Shown here: positions 44,010 to 52,527 of the stretch, piece after piece
How positions within the stretch are numbered: the stretch's first letter is position 1
Layout: the number at the start of each line of letters is the position of its first letter
Source of the DNA: Arthrospiribacter ruber
GTDB taxonomy: Bacteria; Bacteroidota; Bacteroidia; Cytophagales; Cyclobacteriaceae
Length of the DNA: 64,000 nt
Direction of reading: 5' to 3'
Assembly: GCF_019343195.1 (NCBI RefSeq)
Contig: NZ_RPHB01000006.1
Coordinates: forward strand, 1-64,000
Notes under the pieces: generated by a model
What the model was told of the DNA's origin: nothing
Database searches by the model: none
The model's input: only the letters and a program-made list of their open reading frames with translations
Position numbers and translations under genes: made by a program

Positions 44010-44903
44010 ATGGAAAACTGGATAGAATACCTAAACGACATAGTAGCATACGAAATCAGATGGAATATCTTCAAAACCATCCTGATAATCCTTGTTTTGT
44101 GGTTGATCAAAAAAGGAGCTTACCAGCTTATAGGCATAGGAAAAGACACCGATATGAAAAAGGTGTACCATTGGCGGAAAACCGTACAGTACACTCTGGT
44201 ATTCATAGGGCTTTTGCTTGTAGGCAACATCTGGATCAGCAACTTCCAATCAATTACTACCTTCCTCGGGCTTCTTTCAGCGGGCATAGCCATCGCTTTG
44301 AAAGATATTTTTGTCAACATTGCCGGGTGGATTTTTATTTATTGGCGAAAACCCTTTGACGTGGGTGACAGAATTCAGATAGGTGAGCATAAAGGAGACG
44401 TGGTAGACCTTAGGTTATTTCAGTTTTCTCTTTTGGAAGTAGGCAATTGGGTTGATGCGGAGCAAAGCACAGGCAGAATTATTCATGTCCCTAACGGAAA
44501 AGTTTTTTCTGACCCTCAGGCCAATTACTCCCAAGGATTTGATTATATCTGGAATGAACAGCATCTGTACATAAGCCTTGACTCGAATCATAAAAAAGCC
44601 CAATCCCTGCTCAAAAGTATCATGACCGGATTATGCCAGGCAGATTTCAAAAACATTGAAAGGGCCATTATGAAAGCTCATAAAGAACATTTTATTTCCT
44701 TCAGCCAATACACCCCTACAGTATATCTCAAAATCCAGGAACGGGGCATCCAACTTTCGCTCCGCTATCTTTGTCATCCCAGAAAAAGGCGCGTCCTGGA
44801 GCATCAAATAGCTGAGGCAGTTTTGGAAAAATTCAGAATGGAAAAAGACATCAAAATCGTATATCCTATCACTTCTGTATACCTGGAAAAAGGTCTGGAA
44901 TAA
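44010..44903 (+). CDS. MscS-type small mechanosensitive channel
   Basis: This 297-residue protein is an MscS-family channel. It has three hydrophobic helices (about 15-40, 55-80 and 85-120). The pore helix has the family-like TTFLGLLSAGIAIALKDIFVNIAGW, followed by the FDVGDRIQIG beta domain and an alpha/beta C-terminal domain. It would relieve turgor on osmotic downshock. A TTG at 44004 would add two residues; ATG 44010 is better. It stands alone, ends before a hairpin, and is convergent with the lipoprotein gene. Confidence 0.93.
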   Translation: MENWIEYLNDIVAYEIRWNIFKTILIILVLWLIKKGAYQLIGIGKDTDMKKVYHWRKTVQYTLVFIGLLLVGNIWISNFQSITTFLGLLSAGIAIALKDIFVNIAGWIFIYWRKPFDVGDRIQIGEHKGDVVDLRLFQFSLLEVGNWVDAEQSTGRIIHVPNGKVFSDPQANYSQGFDYIWNEQHLYISLDSNHKKAQSLLKSIMTGLCQADFKNIERAIMKAHKEHFISFSQYTPTVYLKIQERGIQLSLRYLCHPRKRRVLEHQIAEAVLEKFRMEKDIKIVYPITSVYLEKGLE

Positions 44904-44907
44904 GCAA

Positions 44908-44959
44908 GCCCCCGAAACCGAAGTTCCTGGGGGCCCCGTCGAGGGAAGTATTTTCCCTC
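44908..44959. terminator. Double hairpin between convergent genes
   Basis: GCCCCC/GGGGGC (44908-44913/44929-44934) is followed by GAGGGAA/TTCCCTC (44941-44947/44953-44959). Neither stem is followed by a long T run, so termination strength is uncertain. The location between the convergent channel and lipoprotein genes makes a shared terminator likely. Confidence 0.55.
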
Positions 44960-44961
44960 AA

Positions 44962-45693
44962 TCAATGATGGTCATGTTGTGCATATTGGCAACTCACATT
45001 AGGATTGAAAGGGAAGTACATACCGGAAGGATTGGCTTTCCATATCCAAACATGTAGCTGGTAATGTGGTAATGGAGGCCCGCCCATATCAGGCTGAAAC
45101 CTTAACACAGGCTCATTATTTTCATCCAAAACCTCATTACCGTGTTCATCAAGTACAGGAACCATCTGTCCTCTGCGGTGATTGTCAAATGGCACATCTC
45201 CGAGCATAGGTGGATCCAAAGTATCTACTTCATCCCCAAATAACGGTGTAGAAGGAATAATATATTCCACACCCACAAGTTTTAGCTTGCCATTTGGCAT
45301 TGGTTCGTATAGCAAGACTTCTGGCGTGAGCGGATCAAATTCAGACATGATCAGTCCCATATTTGCTGCATGATGCCCCATCCCTCCCAACAGAGGGTGT
45401 TCTACGCAATGATCCAGCATATATCCATCATTTACCGCTGTTTCAAACTTTTGATACTTGACTGTAGCCTGCCGGATCTGGGCAAGCAATCGGTTTTGGT
45501 TCGAAGGATTTTGCCTAAGAAATTGTCCTATTTCATCGTTTTCCCATAGAAAAACACCCTCCTGAATTTCAGTGAGATCTTCTTCAATATTGTCAAAGGA
45601 GTCCTCAATGAAACTTTCCGAACATGCTGTCCATATGAACAGGCCAGTCAACATAATTGACACCTGATAAATCTTATTTTTAAATTTTCTCAT
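44962..45693 (-). CDS. Conserved lipoprotein of unknown function, histidine-rich
   Basis: This 243-residue protein has a lipoprotein signal (cysteine 24 in WTACSES). The mature part contains HPLLGGMGHHAANMGLIMS and DPLTPEVLLYEPMPNGKLKLVGVEYIIPS. Near the C-terminus is PHYQLHVWIWKANPSGMYFPFNPNVSC, and the protein ends HDHH. I recall this set of motifs (GMGxH, LVGVEYxxP, HVWxWxxNPxGMF) from a widespread secreted family without a known function; the conserved histidines suggest metal binding. It is single and convergent with the MscS gene. Confidence 0.75.
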   Translation of the reverse strand: MRKFKNKIYQVSIMLTGLFIWTACSESFIEDSFDNIEEDLTEIQEGVFLWENDEIGQFLRQNPSNQNRLLAQIRQATVKYQKFETAVNDGYMLDHCVEHPLLGGMGHHAANMGLIMSEFDPLTPEVLLYEPMPNGKLKLVGVEYIIPSTPLFGDEVDTLDPPMLGDVPFDNHRRGQMVPVLDEHGNEVLDENNEPVLRFQPDMGGPPLPHYQLHVWIWKANPSGMYFPFNPNVSCQYAQHDHH

Positions 45694-45927
45694 GACTAGG
45701 TATTTGTTGTTTTGATAATCAGTAAAAAACTACTTCAATAACATCCTGTACATGGATGTACCTTAATCAAAAACCCATTTTCTCTCAACGGGTACAATTC
45801 TTAACATGAGGCCTGCATGTGTAGCTAAAGAAGAAAATCGACTTCATCATTTAAGCTGTATAAAGCTCAGTATTCAAAAAAAAAATTGCTTCACCCGATC
45901 GGGTGATTTTATCCTAAACCAGAAAAA
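45694..45927. other. Gene-free gap with palindrome
   Basis: No gene is supported here. It contains the perfect 16-base palindrome TCACCCGATCGGGTGA (45891-45906), followed on the plus strand by TTTTAT. On the minus strand it lies just beyond the stop of the YiiX-like gene, where it may end that transcript; a long A run precedes it on the plus strand. Confidence 0.5.
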
Positions 45928-46563
45928 TCAATATAGTTTATGCATTCTTAAGATAGGAGAAAGAGACATTCCTCCTGGATTAAGGCCTGGCTTGCCTTCA
46001 GGCACCTCTATTCCCAAAGTCCCAAAGTACTCTTCCCAAATACTGAATAGCATCCCTGTCTCAGGGTCAACATAGGTCATCGGTTGCGGCTCAAAGACAT
46101 CCACGCCATCATTGGCCTTTTTGAATGCAAAGTGAATCAACTCCGAACAATAATAGGCATCGTTTTCAAAATCAAATTCATGATCATACGGTTTCCCGAT
46201 CTTGGTCTTTGCTTCAAGGATTGCATCAGGTATCAAATACCGGTAATCATCCTTTAATCTTCCTAACATGACCTTCGGACTGCCTTTTTCATCCACATAC
46301 CTTTCCAAAAACTCACTTAGCAGTGTTTGACTCACTCCTTGACCAATAGCCTCAAGTACATACCACTGGTCATTTTCCATCATGAGCAATCCATTATGTG
46401 TGAAATTTTCTCCCTCGTACCCATTGGTCACTTTCCGGATAGCTTCGCAAAAATCACCACAATTCCCATCCTGAAAGAGAATATCCCCCTCCTGCCATTC
46501 AAAATCAACCTGGGCAGTAGAATTAAAATAAATTAGAAATAAAAGTAATATAAGCCTGCACAT
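45928..46563 (-). CDS. YiiX/YaeF-like permuted papain-fold hydrolase
   Basis: This 211-residue exported protein is a circularly permuted NlpC/P60-like papain fold (YiiX/YaeF group). The signal peptide ends near AQ. The catalytic order is histidine first (His56 in NFTHNGLL) and then cysteine (Cys139 in AYYCSELIHFAF), as in the permuted family. The GDILFQDGNCGDF opening is also typical. Members may cleave peptidoglycan amides or lipid esters. It sits 9 bases after the small membrane protein gene, and both are probably in a transcript with the PolX gene. Confidence 0.88.
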   Translation of the reverse strand: MCRLILLLFLIYFNSTAQVDFEWQEGDILFQDGNCGDFCEAIRKVTNGYEGENFTHNGLLMMENDQWYVLEAIGQGVSQTLLSEFLERYVDEKGSPKVMLGRLKDDYRYLIPDAILEAKTKIGKPYDHEFDFENDAYYCSELIHFAFKKANDGVDVFEPQPMTYVDPETGMLFSIWEEYFGTLGIEVPEGKPGLNPGGMSLSPILRMHKLY

Positions 46564-46572
46564 CTCTAAAAA

Positions 46573-46860
46573 CTAAACAACCATAAAGAAGAAAATCAAA
46601 GCCACTCCAAGTACCAATATCATTTTTTTGGCTTTCTCCTTGGTCTTATCACTAATCTTTCTTTTTCTTAATACCAACACCGCTATGCTCAATCCAAAAA
46701 ATTGCAGGGCTATCCCAACTCCATTCAAAGGCCCCATTGGAGCGTCCAATAAACCCAAATTGATATTGACCAATGCCAAAAGACACAATACTATTCCTGT
46801 AATCCCGAAAATAAAAGAACGCTGCAAAAGCAGGCCTTCATCCTTATCCATCCAATTCAT
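46573..46860 (-). CDS. Small membrane protein of unknown function
   Basis: This is a 95-residue protein with three hydrophobic segments (about 13-30, 45-62 and 78-95), separated by a basic loop (RKRKISDKTKEKAKK). I do not recognise the family. It begins 5 bases after the PolX gene stop and ends 9 bases before the next start, so it is very likely cotranscribed with both neighbours. Confidence 0.7.
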   Translation of the reverse strand: MNWMDKDEGLLLQRSFIFGITGIVLCLLALVNINLGLLDAPMGPLNGVGIALQFFGLSIAVLVLRKRKISDKTKEKAKKMILVLGVALIFFFMVV

Positions 46861-46865
46861 CTTCT

Positions 46866-48572
46866 CTATTTTTTGCTTTTTCTTTCTTTGAAATATGCCG
46901 AGACAGCCTCCCTACCCAAAGCATTAAATGTCATATCCCTGGTGAGTCCCCCTTTTCTTCCGACTATCACTCCATACTTCATGTCCGCATATCCTTCCAT
47001 TTCATGGGCATCAGGATTGAGGGAGAGCATTACATTTTTTTCAAGGGCATATTGTATCCATCTCCAATCCAGATCCAACCTCCACGGATTGGAATTGATT
47101 TCTATCACGACCTTGTTGGCAGCACAGGCGTCAATGATTGCTTTATGGTCTATCGGGTAGCCCTCTCGCCTCAACAAGAGCCTGCCTGTGGGATGTCCAA
47201 GAATGGTAGTATAGGGGTTTTCTATCGCTTTGAGCAGACGGGCAGTAGCCTTCTTCCTGTCCATACTCAGCCCTGAATGAATGGATGCAACCACAAAATC
47301 AAAACCTGACAACACTTCATCAGGATAATCCAGGCTTCCATCGGTAAGGATATCACTTTCTATACCTTTAAAAATTTTAAATGGAGACAACTCTTCATTC
47401 AGTTGATCTATTTCTTCCCATTGTTTCCGGACTTTTTCGATTTCAAGTCCACCAGCATAAGAAGCGGTCCTACTATGATCAGATATTCCAAGATATTCAT
47501 ATCCCTCAGCCTTGCAAAACTCCGCCATTTGTCTGAGGGTATGCTTACCGTCACTGTAAGTGGAATGGTTGTGCAAAATTCCTTTCAAATCTTTATCTGT
47601 CACTAGATCCTGAAGCTTCTCTTCTTTAGCTAAATCAAATTCTATAAATCCTTCTCTTAATTCCTCCGGAATCCAGGGCAACCCCATACTGGCATATACT
47701 TCTTGCTCTGTTTTGAATACTTCTGAACTCTTCAACCTCTCCGCAAGTGTCTGATTATCCTTGACAGGGTAAAGCAGGTGCGCCTTACTACCTGTTCTGA
47801 TCATTTTCTCCATTAGAAATTTATCCTCTGAAGCAAAATGAATCAACAGATTCACCTCAGGATCAGATGCCTTCCCCCTCCACTTAAATGGGCTTGATGT
47901 TTTTTGATCCTTTTCCAATCCCTCCAGTTCTGAAAGTGCTCCTATTACATTCCCATGGTGATCCGTCTGGATGAGCCACTCCACTGTTTCAATGATTTCA
48001 ATCTTTCGGGCAAATTCACCTACCGGAACGACATCTTTTACCCCTTCAATGTCCTTAATTTTTCCGGTAAGCTCCATCATGAACATTTCAATATCTGCAT
48101 ACAGCCATTTGCCCATATTTGCTGCCCGGAATTCCAAAGCCTGAATGATGCTTTCCTGAGTCTTTTCTCCAAACCCTTTGACTTTTGCTACCTGACCTGC
48201 CCGACAAGCTTCCATCAACTCGTGGGTGGATGTGATCCCCATTTCCTCCCATAATACTTTCACTTTTTTTGGACCAAGACCTTTGATTTCGAGAATTTCC
48301 AAAATCCCCGCAGGAGTTTTGGACATCAATTCCTCCAAATATTCACTTCCACCTGTAGTCCCAAGAGAATAAATCACCTCTGCAATACTTTTTCCTACAC
48401 CATTGATTTTTTGCAGTTCTTCCAAACTCTTGTTTTCTATGGTAATGTCATCACCACGGTCTATCGCATTGACTGCGGATTGGTAGCTTCTGATTTTAAA
48501 AGTGTTTTCATCATGTAACTCCATGAGTTTTATGATGAGCTTGAGATGACGGAGTATGCTTTTTTGATCCAA
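46866..48572 (-). CDS. PolX family protein with PHP phosphoesterase; polymerase site degenerate
   Basis: This 568-residue protein has the PolX layout: helix-hairpin-helix 8-kDa region (about 1-150), family X palm (about 160-300) and C-terminal PHP domain (about 330-568). The PHP metal site looks whole (HNHSTYSDG, SDHSRT, ASIHSG, LGHPTG, EINSNP, NPDAHE). The polymerase site is not: where active PolX has GS.RR....GDIDIL, this protein has GEFARKIEIIETVEWLI, so DxD is Thr196-Val-Glu198. The third aspartate (VDLR) is Asn241 in PEVNLL. The TGSK motif at 260-263 survives. DNA synthesis is therefore unlikely; 3'-5' exonuclease or AP-endonuclease activity from PHP is possible. It leads a three-gene operon. 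Confidence 0.9.
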   Translation of the reverse strand: MDQKSILRHLKLIIKLMELHDENTFKIRSYQSAVNAIDRGDDITIENKSLEELQKINGVGKSIAEVIYSLGTTGGSEYLEELMSKTPAGILEILEIKGLGPKKVKVLWEEMGITSTHELMEACRAGQVAKVKGFGEKTQESIIQALEFRAANMGKWLYADIEMFMMELTGKIKDIEGVKDVVPVGEFARKIEIIETVEWLIQTDHHGNVIGALSELEGLEKDQKTSSPFKWRGKASDPEVNLLIHFASEDKFLMEKMIRTGSKAHLLYPVKDNQTLAERLKSSEVFKTEQEVYASMGLPWIPEELREGFIEFDLAKEEKLQDLVTDKDLKGILHNHSTYSDGKHTLRQMAEFCKAEGYEYLGISDHSRTASYAGGLEIEKVRKQWEEIDQLNEELSPFKIFKGIESDILTDGSLDYPDEVLSGFDFVVASIHSGLSMDRKKATARLLKAIENPYTTILGHPTGRLLLRREGYPIDHKAIIDACAANKVVIEINSNPWRLDLDWRWIQYALEKNVMLSLNPDAHEMEGYADMKYGVIVGRKGGLTRDMTFNALGREAVSAYFKERKSKK

Positions 48573-48675
48573 AACTTTCTATCGATTGATGTACTTACAG
48601 GACAAATGTCATCAATAATTGTTTTAAATTAAAATCTTAAAAACTATCTTATGCCAGACTTCTAATCTAAGTACT

Positions 48676-49083
48676 ATGAATTACTGGCTAGTCAAATCAG
48701 AACCTGAAGAATACAGCTACAAAGACCTCGAAGCGGCCCAAGATACCATTTGGGACGGTATCAGAAATTACCAGGCAAGAAATTACCTCAAAGAAATGAA
48801 AATCGGAGATCAGGTATTATATTATCATTCCGGTAAAGAAAAATCCATTGTCGGCCTGGCCGAAGTCAGTGAAGAAGCGTTTCCTGACAAGAAAGACACC
48901 GACGGCAAAGGCTGGGTCGCTGTAAGGATAAAGGCAAAAGCAGTACTGAAAAACCCACTAAGTCTCGAAAAAATCAAAGAAGACCCTATGTTAAGCGAAC
49001 TACCTCTCTTGAAACAACCTAGGCTGTCCGTAATGCCAGTTGCGAAGGATGCTTTCGACCTTATCATCAAAACCTGCTCATGA
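48676..49083 (+). CDS. EVE domain protein
   Basis: This 135-residue protein is a stand-alone EVE domain (MNYWLVKSEPEEYSYKDL, then GDQVLYYHSGKEKSIVGLAEV and QPRLSVMPV). EVE domains are PUA-like folds thought to bind modified bases in DNA or RNA. The next gene starts inside its stop codon (ATGA, 4-base overlap), so the exported protein downstream is coupled to it. It is divergent from the PolX operon. Confidence 0.93.
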   Translation: MNYWLVKSEPEEYSYKDLEAAQDTIWDGIRNYQARNYLKEMKIGDQVLYYHSGKEKSIVGLAEVSEEAFPDKKDTDGKGWVAVRIKAKAVLKNPLSLEKIKEDPMLSELPLLKQPRLSVMPVAKDAFDLIIKTCS

Positions 49084-50704
49084 AAACCCTTTTCCTTTCC
49101 CTCGCTTTTGCCTTCACTCTAACGCTTTTAGAAGCGCAGGTAATGTTTGTGGAAAGGTTTGAGTTTGAGTCCAAATATCAGGAAAAAGACTTCATGGTCA
49201 TGAATAAGCCTGGTGGTATTATTGCTTTCAGGGCCCAGCCAGATAAAGGCTTCAACCTGCGCTCCAAGCTTCAGATTATCCTTACCGATTACCTTTTGGA
49301 GTCGGAGCGATTATCTGAAGTACGGATCAAAGACAATTTTGACCTGGTAGGTTATGACCTTGAAGGAGATTTTTTTATACCCTTTTCCAAAAAGGCTCCA
49401 CAGCTACATCAGAAAGGTATCTGGTAGAAATCAACCTGAATACGGAAGAAGCCAAAGAAATTTCACTGGAGTATGTACATGCCATGGATCTTCAGGAGTT
49501 TTTTGTTCTCAATAGAAAAGCGGTTTTTTTGGGGATTTCTGAAATGCGCCCTTTGGTACAGGTTTTTGACACGGAGAGCAAGGACCTTATAACGGTGCAA
49601 GGAGTGTATTCCAAAGACACCAAAGTACTTCAGATCAGAAAAGACAGCGAGTTGGGCCTGATAGATATTCTGGTAAGCAAAAGAGACAGATTTAAAGAAA
49701 AACAGCTGACAGTATTCAGCTTTGATGAAGAAGGGAATAAAATCCGGGAAATAAACATTTCAAACCCCAGTCCTCGTGAAAAAGAATTCACCGAAGGTCT
49801 GCTCACCCCCTATTTCGAATATCAGCAAAGCATTATCGGTACTTTTGGTCGGAGAAGGAGAGAAGCATATATAGGATTTTACCTTACGGACATCAATGAA
49901 TTCGGGGAGTACAACACCAAACTGTACACCATGGAAGATTTTCCGAATTTCTATAATTACCTAAAAGATAGGCCTAGGGAAAGAAAGCTTAGAGAAATTG
50001 AAAAAAAACTCCATCAGGGCAAAACTCCCTACATTAATGATGTACTGACCACCCGAGAAGTGATCCCTATGGAAAATGGTTTTCTTTTGCACAATGACCA
50101 CTTCAATGCTACCAATCCCAGGTATATCCCTAGAGACGGAGTATATGCAAATGATGCCTACCGCTTCTTTCCAAACAGAACCCTTCTCCACGGCCCTCTT
50201 AACGGCTTCCATTACAACCCCATGATGTATGGCAACAGGTATCCTTATTCTACCTGGCAGCAGAATGGTTCCTATAGATTCCTTTCTTCTTATTTTATTT
50301 TCATCGACCGGGAAGGCCAAGTGATATGGGACAATGCTTTCAACCTGGACAACAAAACTGTAGATTATCCAGGCAAATTTGGTGAAGTAGCCTACGATGG
50401 ACAAAGACTGCACTACCTTTTTCTCGATGAAGGCAAAATCAAAATGAGCTATATGAAAAATGGTGAGGTGATTTTTGAAAATATCCCTTTCGAACTGGAA
50501 CTTATCAATGAAAGCGAAAGGATCAGAGATACGCAGGACAATAGCCTAAGTCTCAACTGGTGGTATGATGACTATTTTTTACTTTCAGGTAAACAAAGAA
50601 TCAGATTTTTGAACGAGCAGGGCAGAGAAGAAAACAGGGAAGTATTTTTTATGACCAAAATCAAAGTAGACGGGGATCAGTATGTCCCGGAGGAGGGAGA
50701 CTAA
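49080..50704 (+). pseudogene. Exported protein of unknown function, split by -1 frameshift at a T7 run
   Basis: Two overlapping frames together look like one protein of about 541 residues. Frame 1 runs 49080-49427 with a signal peptide (MKTLFLSLAFAFTLTLLEAQ). Frame 2 is open from 49364 to 50704 and has no plausible start until 49484. Joining them needs a -1 shift in the shared window 49364-49427. The run of seven T at 49370-49376 sits in frame 1 as T TTT TTT (codons gat-ttt-ttt), the exact form of a -1 slippery heptamer. After a slip the protein reads FFYTLFQKGSTATSERY. The body is rich in beta strands and repeated YxDG-like patterns; no family is recognised. Programmed frameshifting, a real mutation and a sequencing error are all open. 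It overlaps the EVE gene by four bases. Confidence 0.75.
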
Positions 50705-50786
50705 AATAAAAAACAAATCCCTGAAGTATTTTTTGGAATTTAAGGATACCAATACCTCCTCCCCTTCCTACTTCTTCAATAATGTT

Positions 50787-50794
50787 TATATTTG
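50787..50794 (+). promoter_or_regulatory. -7 box of the pyrR-pyrB operon
   Basis: TATATTTG (50787-50794) matches TAnnTTTG and lies 16 bases before the pyrR ATG at 50811. I see no TTG at 17-23 bases upstream and no attenuator-like anti-terminator in the short leader, so PyrR-type attenuation is not visible here. Confidence 0.5.
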
Positions 50795-50810
50795 CATCCA
50801 AAGCAAAGCC

Positions 50811-51353
50811 ATGCAAAAACGACTTGTACTGGATCAACAGCAAATAGACATTATCCTTAAGCGCTTTTGCCATCAGTTGATCGAAAATCACGACAATTTC
50901 GAAAATACTGTATTTTTAGGATTACAGCCTAGAGGACCTATCGTTTTAGACAAAATCACTAGCCTTCTGGAAGAAATTTCCGGAAAAAAAGTCCCTTTTG
51001 GTTACTTGGATGCTACTTTTCACCGGGATGATTTCAGACGTAGGGATCTCCCGCTCAAAGCCAATGAAACCAGGATAGAATTTCTCATAGAAGGCAAAAA
51101 AGTCATTCTTATTGATGATGTATTGTATAAAGGACGCTCAGTAAGGGCAGCCTTGGATGCCATGATAGCATTTGGCAGACCGCAAAAGGTAGAACTCATG
51201 GTGCTGGTAGACCGGAAATACACCAGAGATTACCCTATCATGCCGGATTATTACGGGATCAAAGTCAATACACTCGAAAGCCAATATGTATCTGTAGAAT
51301 GGGCCCAAAACGGGTTCAGCCAAGACGCCATCTGGATCACTGAAAAAGCATAA
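50811..51353 (+). CDS. pyrR: PyrR bifunctional regulator/uracil phosphoribosyltransferase
   Basis: This protein of about 180 residues belongs to the PyrR type of PRTase. It has LGLQPRGPIVLDKI, the PRPP-binding VILIDDVLYKGRSVRAALDA motif (about 102-120) and the LVDRKYTRDYPIMPDYYG segment of PyrR. The frame extends upstream to 50682 but ATG 50811 gives the normal N-terminus. It is followed 8 bases later by pyrB, with which it forms an operon. Whether it regulates by RNA binding or only as a salvage enzyme is not shown. Confidence 0.95.
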   Translation: MQKRLVLDQQQIDIILKRFCHQLIENHDNFENTVFLGLQPRGPIVLDKITSLLEEISGKKVPFGYLDATFHRDDFRRRDLPLKANETRIEFLIEGKKVILIDDVLYKGRSVRAALDAMIAFGRPQKVELMVLVDRKYTRDYPIMPDYYGIKVNTLESQYVSVEWAQNGFSQDAIWITEKA

Positions 51354-51361
51354 AGACACAC

Positions 51362-52285
51362 ATGTCACAACTCAGCAGCAGACACCTCTTAGGAATCAAA
51401 GACATCAGCCCGGAAGACATTCAGCTGATTTTCGAAACAGCCGATAATTTCAAAGATGTCCTAAATAGACCCATCAAAAAAGTCCCCTCTCTCAGAGACA
51501 TCACTATAGCCAATATTTTTTTCGAAAACTCCACCCGTACTAAGCTTTCCTTCGAACTGGCAGAAAAAAGGCTCTCTGCAGATGTGGTCAACTTCTCTTC
51601 CAGCAACAGCTCAGTAAAGAAAGGGGAAACCCTGATTGATACCGTCAATAACATCCTTTCCATGAAAGTGGATATGGTGGTCATGAGACACAGCAGCCCT
51701 GGTGCACCGCATTTTTTATCCAGAAACATCAAAGCCAATATCGTCAATGCAGGAGACGGTACCCACGAACACCCCACTCAGGCACTCTTGGATGCTTTTT
51801 CGATCAGAGAAAAACTGGGAGATGTGGCCGGGAAAAAAGTAGCCATCATCGGTGACATTTTACATTCTAGAGTAGCCCTATCCAATATCTTCTGTCTCCA
51901 GAAACTCGGCGCTGAAGTGATGGTATGCGGACCGGTTACTTTATTACCCAAGTACATAGACACTTTAGGAGTGAAAGTAGAGCATGATGTACAAAAAGCA
52001 CTCGAATGGTGTGATGTGGCCAATATTCTAAGAATTCAATTGGAAAGACAGCAGATCAAGTATTTTCCTTCTTTGAGGGAATACTCCCTTTACTATGGAG
52101 TCAACAGAAAAATGTTGGATAGACTGAACAAGGAAATTGTCATCATGCACCCTGGACCTATCAATAGAGGAGTGGAACTAAACTCTGACGTCGCTGACTC
52201 CGAACATTCCATCATTCTCCATCAAGTAGAAAACGGCGTGGCTGTAAGAATGGCTGTATTGTACCTTCTGGCGGGGGTAAAATAA
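51362..52285 (+). CDS. pyrB: Aspartate carbamoyltransferase catalytic subunit
   Basis: PyrB joins carbamoyl phosphate and aspartate to form carbamoyl aspartate in UMP synthesis. The protein is 307 residues, normal length. The carbamoyl phosphate motif FENSTRTKLSFE (about 53-64) and HPTQALLDA (about 138-146) are present. The C-terminal HPGPINRGVEL aspartate-binding loop is also present. No regulatory subunit (pyrI) is adjacent. It is the last gene of the pyrR-pyrB operon, and its terminator abuts the left end of the insertion sequence. Confidence 0.97.
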   Translation: MSQLSSRHLLGIKDISPEDIQLIFETADNFKDVLNRPIKKVPSLRDITIANIFFENSTRTKLSFELAEKRLSADVVNFSSSNSSVKKGETLIDTVNNILSMKVDMVVMRHSSPGAPHFLSRNIKANIVNAGDGTHEHPTQALLDAFSIREKLGDVAGKKVAIIGDILHSRVALSNIFCLQKLGAEVMVCGPVTLLPKYIDTLGVKVEHDVQKALEWCDVANILRIQLERQQIKYFPSLREYSLYYGVNRKMLDRLNKEIVIMHPGPINRGVELNSDVADSEHSIILHQVENGVAVRMAVLYLLAGVK

Positions 52286-52292
52286 GCACAAT

Positions 52293-52325
52293 AAAAAGGG
52301 CTACCGATTTGGAAGCCCTTTTTTT
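52293..52325 (+). terminator. Terminator of pyrR-pyrB
   Basis: AAAAAGGGCT (52293-52302) pairs with AGCCCTTTTT (52314-52323) with an 11-base loop and a T tail. The insertion sequence begins right after it, so the operon's own terminator survived the insertion. Confidence 0.9.
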
Positions 52326-52354
52326 AGGGCTTCTTGGAAAATTCCTCCGGAATT

Positions 52355-52393
52355 AGAAAGTAGGATTGAAACTAAATTCTACTTTCTTTTTTT
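52355..52393 (+). terminator. Terminator inside the left end of the insertion sequence
   Basis: AGAAAGTAG (52355-52363) pairs with CTACTTTCT (52379-52387) and is followed by a T run on the plus strand. It would stop plus-strand transcription coming from pyrB before it runs antisense through the transposase. Confidence 0.7.
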
Positions 52394-52527
52394 ATGTATT
52401 TGGCCCTTGACCCAGGAGTCAATTTCAGGTTGAAAAAGTACAATTAACGGTCTGGTACTGTATGAAAATGACCTGGATTTTCCGTATGGGCACACCTATC
52501 CCATAAAGTTGCTTTTTGGATGCTTTT

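Noticed and set aside
45806-46075. 89-codon plus-strand frame in the gap before the YiiX-like gene
   Set aside because: It overlaps the end of that gene in antisense and crosses the palindrome; no family-like feature is visible.
52313-52325. GAAGCCCTTTTT as a 12-base target duplication of the insertion sequence
   Set aside because: The left copy belongs to the pyrB terminator stem, and the right copy is the proposed terminal repeat itself; a TTTT duplication fits the repeat ends better, though it is not proven.
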